The notes under the pieces were generated by a model. That model ran no database searches. It was not told where the DNA came from and worked only from the letters and a program-made list of their open reading frames with translations. The translations under genes were made by a program, and so were the position numbers. Below are positions 5,591-10,856 of a stretch of 10,856 nt of DNA, one piece after another. The stretch comes from Gemmatimonadota bacterium. Its GTDB lineage: Bacteria > JAAXHH01. The stretch's first letter is position 1. Each line of letters opens with the position of its first letter. The DNA is taken from NCBI GenBank assembly GCA_026713285.1, contig JAPOOT010000384.1:1-10856 (forward strand), in the 5' to 3' direction.

Positions 5591-8281
5591 ATGCAGTGGA
5601 AACAGGTACGCATCGTTCTTATTCTCGCAGTCATCTTCACCGCGCTGTGGTACGTCTATCCTTCCTTCAGAACTTCCGACTACTGGCAATACGCCCCCGT
5701 TCAAAACGCCCTTGACCCGGTACAGACCGAAGCGATCGACTCGGATCCGCTGCTGACAGCGGCGGACAGGGCGGCGCTCAAAGAACTGAACCTGACCAAG
5801 TCCGAACGCGACCGGCTTCAGGACCAGTCCATCCGCCTGGGCCTGGATCTCCAGGGCGGCGTGCACATCAAGCTTGAAGTGGACAAATCCAACCTGCCTG
5901 AGGAAGAAGCCATAGACGTAGTGGAACGGGCCATGCAGGTCATCTCGAACCGCGTCAATGAATTCGGCGTCACCGAACCGATCATCCAGCAGGAAGGCGA
6001 AGACCGCATCATCGTCGAGTTGCCGGGACTGAAGGATATCGATCGTGCGATGACGCTGATAAACCAGACCGCCCAACTGGAATTCAGGCTGTTGCGCGAC
6101 GGCAGTGAACTGCGTTCGGTCGTCGAGCGCATAGACGCCCTGCTGGCAGCCCGCGATACGACGAGCGCCCCTGCGGATACGAGCGCCCTGATCCCTGAAG
6201 TGAGCGCATCGGCGGAACGCAACCCCTTTCTGACCTTGATCGACCTCTCCGACAACGAGATCATCGTACCGGCGAGCAATACCGCCCGGGTGGACGAGAT
6301 CCTGGCTCAGCCCCAGGTCCAGAGCTTCATTCCGGACGCCGCGGAGATCCGGGGCGGCGTGCTGCGGACGACGGCGAACGGACAACGCGTAAGGTCCTAC
6401 TACTACATGAACGCCCTGCCGGAACTTACTGGCGCGGTACTGGCGGACGCCTTTCCGCAGACCGGTTCGGGCAGCGATATCGGCAGCATGGGGGTGGCGT
6501 CGGTGGGTTTTACGACCACGGACGACGGCGCAAGGACCTTCTCCCGCGTGACGGGGAACAACATCGGCCGGCGCCTGGCGATCGTGCTGGACGGCCGGGT
6601 GTTTTCCGCTCCGGTCATCCAGGGGCGCATACCCAATGGCCGGGGGGAGATCACGGGCATCAACTCGCTCGAGGAGGCCAGGGATCTCGCCATCGTGTTG
6701 CGCGCGGGCGCCTTGCCCGCTCCCATGGAGATCATAAGCAAATACGTCGTGGGACCGTCCCTGGGCGCGGACGCCATCAATTCAGGCAAGTGGGCCTCGA
6801 TCCTGGGTCTCATCGCCGTCATGGTCTTCATGGCGGTTTATTACCGGACGGCCGGCTTCATCGCGAATTTCGCCCTGATTCTGAACCTCCTCTTTCTCCT
6901 GGCCGTCCTTGGCGCTTTCCAGGCTACGCTGACGCTGCCCGGCATCGCGGGAATCATACTGACCATGGGCATGTCGGTGGACGCCAATATCCTCATTTTC
7001 GAACGAATCAAGGAAGAGCTCAGGTCGGGACAGAAGACCATCCGGCAGGCCGTGGACAGCGGTTACGGGAATGCGCTGCGCACCATCGTGGACGCCAATA
7101 TTACCACGCTGATCACCGCTTTCGCCCTGTACGAGTTCGGAACCGGCCCCATCAAGGGATTCGCCGTGACACTGGGTTTCGGCATCCTGATCAGCATGTT
7201 CACGGCCATATTCATTACGCGGTCCCTGTTCGACGCGCTCATCGACCGGTGGCAGCTCGCGCAGGTCAGCATCGGGAGAACCGATCCCTTCGGACGCCTG
7301 TTCTTCGGGTTCATGCGGTTCGGCAAGGCGGCGTTCGTCATTACCTGGTGCATCATCGTGGTCGGCCTGGGGACCATCGTCATACGCGGCGGAGTGGATT
7401 GGGGCGTGGACTTTCAAAGCGGGTCTCTTATCGAGCTGCGGTTCGATCCTCCGGTGGAGGTGCAGGAAATACGCGGCGCACTCGGTAACGTCACCATCGA
7501 GAACCAGGCGGTGGACCTGAGCCAGAGCGAGATCAAGGTGATCGGCGAGGAGGACAACATCCTGATCAGGGCGGCCGACAGCGAATGGAACGAGCAACAG
7601 ATCGCATCCGCGGTTAAAACGACGCTCAGGGAACAGTTTCCCGAGAACCTCAAGGGCGACGAACAGGACTGGCTTCGCCAGGAATACAACGTAAGCCCGA
7701 AGATCGGCAAGGAACTCACGGTCGACGCCATGGGCGCCGTGGGGGCGTCGATCATCGGAATCGTCCTCTACATCACCATTCGGTTCCGGCAGGTCAACGG
7801 CTTCCGGTTCGGCATCGGAACGATCGTCGCGCTGATACACGACGTGCTCATCGTCCTGGCCATGCTCACCCTGGTGGGCGAGGAACTGACCATGGCGGTC
7901 GTTGCGGCCCTGCTGACCGTCGTGGGGTATTCAACGAACGATACCATCGTGGTCTACGACCGCATAAGGGAAAGCCTGGGCCGAACCCGGACGGAGGGGT
8001 TTTCAGGCGTGGTGGACCGAAGTATCAATGAATGCCTGAATCGAACCATGATGACGTCGCTCACCGTACTCCTGGTCCTGGTCTTCCTGCTGGCCGGCAG
8101 CGCGTCGACCAACTGGGGTTTCGCCCTGGCGTTGACCTTCGGCGTCATCACAGGAACCTACTCTTCGATCTTCATAGCCAGTCCCATCGTGGTCTGGTGG
8201 CAGAACTGGATTTCGAAGAAGCGAGAAGAAATCAGACGCGCCAGGAAATCACCGCGGTCGAAAGTCGCGAGCGCCGACTAG
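5591..8281 (+). CDS. secDF: SecDF: fused SecD-SecF protein translocation motor
   Basis: SecDF uses the proton gradient to pull preproteins out of SecYEG on the periplasmic side. This 896-residue chain holds both halves. SecD half: first membrane helix (about 7-24), LGLDLQGG (83-90) opening the large periplasmic P1 domain, the FSRVTGNNIGRRLAIVLDG block (317-335), LRAGALPAP (370-378), then a five-helix bundle (about 400-548) with the signature TLPGIAGIILTMGMSVDANILIFERI (448-473). Asp464 there is probably the proton-path aspartate known in Thermus SecDF. SecF half: membrane helix (about 580-600), GVDFQSGS (606-612, usually GVDFTGG), periplasmic P4 domain (about 613-705), and five helices containing LIHD (748-751) and VGYSTNDTIVVYDRIRESL (778-796). 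A stretch rich in Ala, Ser and Thr (about 187-210) looks like an insertion in P1. AGGAG (5577-5581) precedes the ATG by 9 bases. The gene follows the lipoprotein and is 17 bases before ligA; yajC, a common partner, is not present here. Confidence 0.97.
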   Translation: MQWKQVRIVLILAVIFTALWYVYPSFRTSDYWQYAPVQNALDPVQTEAIDSDPLLTAADRAALKELNLTKSERDRLQDQSIRLGLDLQGGVHIKLEVDKSNLPEEEAIDVVERAMQVISNRVNEFGVTEPIIQQEGEDRIIVELPGLKDIDRAMTLINQTAQLEFRLLRDGSELRSVVERIDALLAARDTTSAPADTSALIPEVSASAERNPFLTLIDLSDNEIIVPASNTARVDEILAQPQVQSFIPDAAEIRGGVLRTTANGQRVRSYYYMNALPELTGAVLADAFPQTGSGSDIGSMGVASVGFTTTDDGARTFSRVTGNNIGRRLAIVLDGRVFSAPVIQGRIPNGRGEITGINSLEEARDLAIVLRAGALPAPMEIISKYVVGPSLGADAINSGKWASILGLIAVMVFMAVYYRTAGFIANFALILNLLFLLAVLGAFQATLTLPGIAGIILTMGMSVDANILIFERIKEELRSGQKTIRQAVDSGYGNALRTIVDANITTLITAFALYEFGTGPIKGFAVTLGFGILISMFTAIFITRSLFDALIDRWQLAQVSIGRTDPFGRLFFGFMRFGKAAFVITWCIIVVGLGTIVIRGGVDWGVDFQSGSLIELRFDPPVEVQEIRGALGNVTIENQAVDLSQSEIKVIGEEDNILIRAADSEWNEQQIASAVKTTLREQFPENLKGDEQDWLRQEYNVSPKIGKELTVDAMGAVGASIIGIVLYITIRFRQVNGFRFGIGTIVALIHDVLIVLAMLTLVGEELTMAVVAALLTVVGYSTNDTIVVYDRIRESLGRTRTEGFSGVVDRSINECLNRTMMTSLTVLLVLVFLLAGSASTNWGFALALTFGVITGTYSSIFIASPIVVWWQNWISKKREEIRRARKSPRSKVASAD

Positions 8282-8298
8282 CGTAACCCGCAAATCCC

Positions 8299-10380
8299 AT
8301 GTCGCCTGCCGAACGCATTGAAGTCCTGCGCCGGGATATCCGGTCGCACGATCATCGGTACTTCGTACTCGACGATCCGGTCATCAGCGATTACGACTAC
8401 GACATGCTGGTGAACGAGCTGCGGGACCTGGAATCTGCCCACCCCGATCTGATCACCCCCGATTCCCCCACCCGGCGCGTCGGGGGGACGCCCTCTTCCA
8501 CCTTTCCCGTCGTCCGGCACCCCGTGCCCATGCTTTCCATTGGCAATACGTACAACGACGAGGAGATAAGGGACTTCGACCGTCGCATCCGCGACATGCT
8601 GGGTCCGGAGAGCGAGTACGCCTACGCGGTCGAATTGAAGATTGACGGCGTGGCCGTCAGCCTGCGTTACGAAGACGGCGCGCTGGCCCTGGGCGCCACG
8701 CGGGGGGACGGCGAGCAGGGCGACGACATCACGGCGAACCTGCGGACCATCCGGTCCATTCCGCTACGTATTACAGAAAGGCAGTCCGTACTCAACAACA
8801 TAGAGGTGCGCGGCGAGGTGTATATCCCGCACGACGGGTTCCGGGCACTGAACGAATTGCGGGCAGAACGGGAGGAACCGCTCTTCGCGAACCCCCGAAA
8901 CGCCACGGCGGGCTCGCTGAAGCTACGTGATCCCCGCATCGTCGCCGAGCGACCGCTCAGGGTGTTCCTATACACGCTTCGTTTCGAAGACGAAGCCGGC
9001 GCACTCGCCGAACAGCCGGAACTGGACAGCCATTTCCAGAGGCTGGGCTGGCTGGCCGAACAGGGGTTTCCAACCAATCGGGAAGCGCGGCGATTCGCCG
9101 CCATTGGCGAGGTAATCGATTTCTGCCAGGAATGGGAAGACCGGCGATCGTCTCTGCCCTACGATATAGACGGCATGGTCATCAAGGTGGATTCCATCGG
9201 GCTGCACGGCAAGCTCGGCGCCACGATGAAAAGCCCCCGCTGGGCCATCGCCAGCAAGTTCGCCGCGCAGCGGGCCACAACGCGCCTCACGGACATCCGG
9301 CTCCAGGTCGGCCGGACCGGCGTGGTGACCCCGGTTGCCGAGCTCGAACCGGTATTCCTGGCCGGATCGACGATCAGCCGGGCCACGCTACACAACGAGA
9401 ACGAAATCCGTGATAAAGAACTGCGCGTCGGCGACACCGTGGTCATCGAAAAGGGCGGGGACGTCATCCCCAAGATCGTCAAGGTCGACAAGAGCAAGCG
9501 GATGGGCTCGGCGGCGCAATTCAAGATGCCCACGGTATGTCCGGTCTGTGAATCGACGCTCGAGCGGGAGGGCGACGAGGTAGCGTGGCGCTGCAGGAAC
9601 GAGGCCTGCCCGGCGCAGATGCAGGCGCGGGTCACCCATTTCACCGCCCGGAACGCCATGGACATCGAAGGGTTCGGACCGGCGGTCACCGAGCAGATCC
9701 TCGAAAACGGCCTGATCGGGGACGTGGGCGACATCTACGGATTGACCCGCGAGCAGCTCGGAGCGCTGGAGCGCATGGGCGAGAAGTCCGCGGACAACCT
9801 GCTGCGGGGCATCGAAACCAGCCGGGACCGCCCCCTGGACCGTCTCCTCTTCAGCCTGGGCATCCCCCACGTGGGCGAGCGGGCCGCCCGGCAGATCGCC
9901 GATCGCTTCCGGTCCATGGAAGGCATCATGGCGGCATCGGAAGAGGACCTGGTCGCCGTACCCGAGATCGGGCCGAAGATCGCCGAGAGCATCGTCTCGT
10001 TTTTCCGGAATGAGCGGAACCTCGAGATCGTCGGGAAACTCGAGAAGGCCGGCCTGAACATGGCCATGGCTGTGCCGGACGCGGCGGAGGGCGGCGCGGA
10101 GGGCGGCGCGGACGCGGCGGAGGGCGGCGCGGACGACCAGGTACTGGCGGACAAGATCGTCGTCATCACGGGGACGCTTTCCAACTACACCCGGGAAGAA
10201 ATGGCGGGGCTGATTGCCTCAGCGGGGGGGCGGGTGACGTCCAGCGTGAGCAAGAAGACGGACTATCTTGTCTATGGCGAAAACGCAGGCTCCAAGCTAA
10301 AGAAGGCCCAGTCGCTCGGTGTACGGTTTCTAAACGAAGAAGAAATTGAAGCGCTACTTACCGGAAAGCAGTCGACATGA
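8299..10380 (+). CDS. ligA: NAD-dependent DNA ligase LigA
   Basis: LigA seals nicks between Okazaki fragments and after repair, using NAD as the adenylate donor. All domains are present over 693 residues: domain Ia with YFVLDDPVISDYDYD (21-35) for NMN binding; the adenylation domain with active-site Lys114 in KIDG (114-117), RGDG (135-138), ANPRN-ATAGSLK (197-208) and DGMVIK (291-296); the OB fold (about 325-400) with VGRTGVVTPVAELEP; a zinc finger with Cys414, Cys417, Cys432 and Cys437; helix-hairpin-helix repeats (about 450-570, with PEIGPKIAESI); and a BRCT domain (about 616-688, DKIVVITGTLS). Usual length is about 670; the excess comes partly from an Ala-Glu-Gly-Asp linker (594-613) before BRCT. 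The start has no clear Shine-Dalgarno and lies 17 bases after the secDF stop, so coupling is likely. The last bases overlap the next gene as ATGA. Confidence 0.97.
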   Translation: MSPAERIEVLRRDIRSHDHRYFVLDDPVISDYDYDMLVNELRDLESAHPDLITPDSPTRRVGGTPSSTFPVVRHPVPMLSIGNTYNDEEIRDFDRRIRDMLGPESEYAYAVELKIDGVAVSLRYEDGALALGATRGDGEQGDDITANLRTIRSIPLRITERQSVLNNIEVRGEVYIPHDGFRALNELRAEREEPLFANPRNATAGSLKLRDPRIVAERPLRVFLYTLRFEDEAGALAEQPELDSHFQRLGWLAEQGFPTNREARRFAAIGEVIDFCQEWEDRRSSLPYDIDGMVIKVDSIGLHGKLGATMKSPRWAIASKFAAQRATTRLTDIRLQVGRTGVVTPVAELEPVFLAGSTISRATLHNENEIRDKELRVGDTVVIEKGGDVIPKIVKVDKSKRMGSAAQFKMPTVCPVCESTLEREGDEVAWRCRNEACPAQMQARVTHFTARNAMDIEGFGPAVTEQILENGLIGDVGDIYGLTREQLGALERMGEKSADNLLRGIETSRDRPLDRLLFSLGIPHVGERAARQIADRFRSMEGIMAASEEDLVAVPEIGPKIAESIVSFFRNERNLEIVGKLEKAGLNMAMAVPDAAEGGAEGGADAAEGGADDQVLADKIVVITGTLSNYTREEMAGLIASAGGRVTSSVSKKTDYLVYGENAGSKLKKAQSLGVRFLNEEEIEALLTGKQST
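10078..10133 (+). repeat. In-frame GC-rich repeat in the ligA linker
   Basis: A 23-base unit at 10078-10100 recurs exactly at 10111-10133, an offset of 33 bases (11 codons). A partial copy of its second half lies between the two. It encodes an Ala-Glu-Gly-Gly-Ala linker between the helix-hairpin-helix region and the BRCT domain of LigA. It is a likely product of replication slippage and keeps the reading frame. Confidence 0.8.
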
Positions 10381-10856
10381 ACAACTACGGCTGCCAGTCC
10401 ATGGTGCGCCCTTTGAAGAAGGTGCTGGTCAAACGCCCGGGAGAAGCCTTTCAGAATCAGGACCGCATCGACGCCCAGTGGCGTTCCCTGGATTACCTGG
10501 CGAAACCGGATTTCAAGCGCGCGGTCGACGAACACCGTCGGTTCACTTCGCTACTCGAAGCGGCCGGCGCCGAGGTGGCGTGCCTGCCGGCCGACAGCCG
10601 GACGGGGCTTGACTCCCTCTACACGCACGATCCCGTGGCCGCGGTAACCGGACAGGGCGTAATCCTCGGCCGCATGGGCAAAGACGCGCGGATGGAGGAA
10701 CCGGATGCTCTGGAAGACTGGTTTGCCGAAGCGGGCATCCCCGTCGCGGGGCGCATCGAATCTCCCGGCAGCGTCGAAGGCGGCGACGTGGTATGGCTGA
10801 AAGACGACCTGGCCGTCATCGGGCTGACGTACCGCACCAACGGCGAGGGAATCCGC
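10377..10856 (+). CDS. Arginine deiminase/dimethylargininase-like hydrolase (N-terminal part, runs off the right edge)
   Basis: The first 160 codons of a guanidino-group hydrolase or amidinotransferase are present, with no stop before the edge. Family members convert arginine or methylated arginines to citrulline, or move amidino groups, using a C-terminal cysteine that lies outside this window. Visible family features are the opening MVRPLKKVLVKRPG (9-22), YTHDP (82-86) where arginine deiminases have a substrate-binding aspartate, EGGDV (134-138), and GLTYRTNGEG (149-158), the RTN motif shared with dimethylargininases. EGGDV together with RTN suggests a dimethylargininase-like member, but the exact substrate cannot be fixed without the C-terminus. 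The start ATG overlaps the ligA stop as ATGA and has GGAAAG at 10363-10368 upstream; an in-frame ATG at 10401 is a less likely alternative. Co-transcription with ligA is expected from the overlap, but no functional link is evident. Confidence 0.85.
   Translation, partial: MNNYGCQSMVRPLKKVLVKRPGEAFQNQDRIDAQWRSLDYLAKPDFKRAVDEHRRFTSLLEAAGAEVACLPADSRTGLDSLYTHDPVAAVTGQGVILGRMGKDARMEEPDALEDWFAEAGIPVAGRIESPGSVEGGDVVWLKDDLAVIGLTYRTNGEGIR

Noticed and set aside
6782..7840. 352-residue minus-strand frame inside secDF
   Set aside because: It is a shadow of the conserved SecD/SecF membrane segments; its product is a hydrophilic Asp/Glu/Gln-rich chain with no family features.

Overview
This is a GC-rich, gene-dense bacterial chromosome segment carrying mostly housekeeping genes for the cell envelope, protein export and replication. 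No rRNA, tRNA, CRISPR array, insertion sequence or prophage gene was seen. The peptidoglycan genes, a lipobox lipoprotein and the SecD-SecF fusion point to a bacterium with a normal envelope. The lineage cannot be fixed from the window. The fused SecDF, the MurG with a HEAT-repeat tail and the unusual gene order would fit an uncultured group near the FCB superphylum (for example Latescibacterota- or Gemmatimonadota-like), but this is a low-confidence guess.

Left part, minus strand (1-2470): a MurG glycosyltransferase carrying an extra HEAT-like C-terminal region of about 260 residues is followed after 7 bases by the start of mraY, which runs off the left edge. MraY makes lipid I and MurG turns it into lipid II, so the two consecutive membrane steps are co-transcribed, but in an order (murG then mraY) that differs from the usual division/cell-wall (dcw) cluster.

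Centre-left, plus strand (2471-4311): a VapB/VapC-type toxin-antitoxin pair overlaps by 14 bases and is divergent from murG. Its start region is AT-rich and repeat-bearing, and its transcript looks leaderless or nearly so. A degenerate array of about 20-bp repeats follows, then a DUF1801-family gene. The next intergenic stretch holds a hairpin, a pair of perfect 20-bp direct repeats and an exact consensus sigma-70 promoter.

Right part, plus strand (4312-10856): an unrecognised lipoprotein with a LysM-like segment and a coiled coil, an intergenic hairpin without a U-tract, a single-polypeptide SecDF translocation motor, NAD-dependent DNA ligase LigA, and the first 160 codons of an arginine deiminase/dimethylargininase-like hydrolase that overlaps ligA by ATGA. 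secDF, ligA and the hydrolase gene are packed tightly enough to be one operon. The lipoprotein gene may be the leading gene of the same unit, with the hairpin adjusting how much transcription passes on.

I did not find a clearly new multi-gene defence or mobile system. The most unusual items are the MurG-HEAT fusion, the lipoprotein placed ahead of secDF behind a perfect promoter, and the small repeat families in the intergenic regions.
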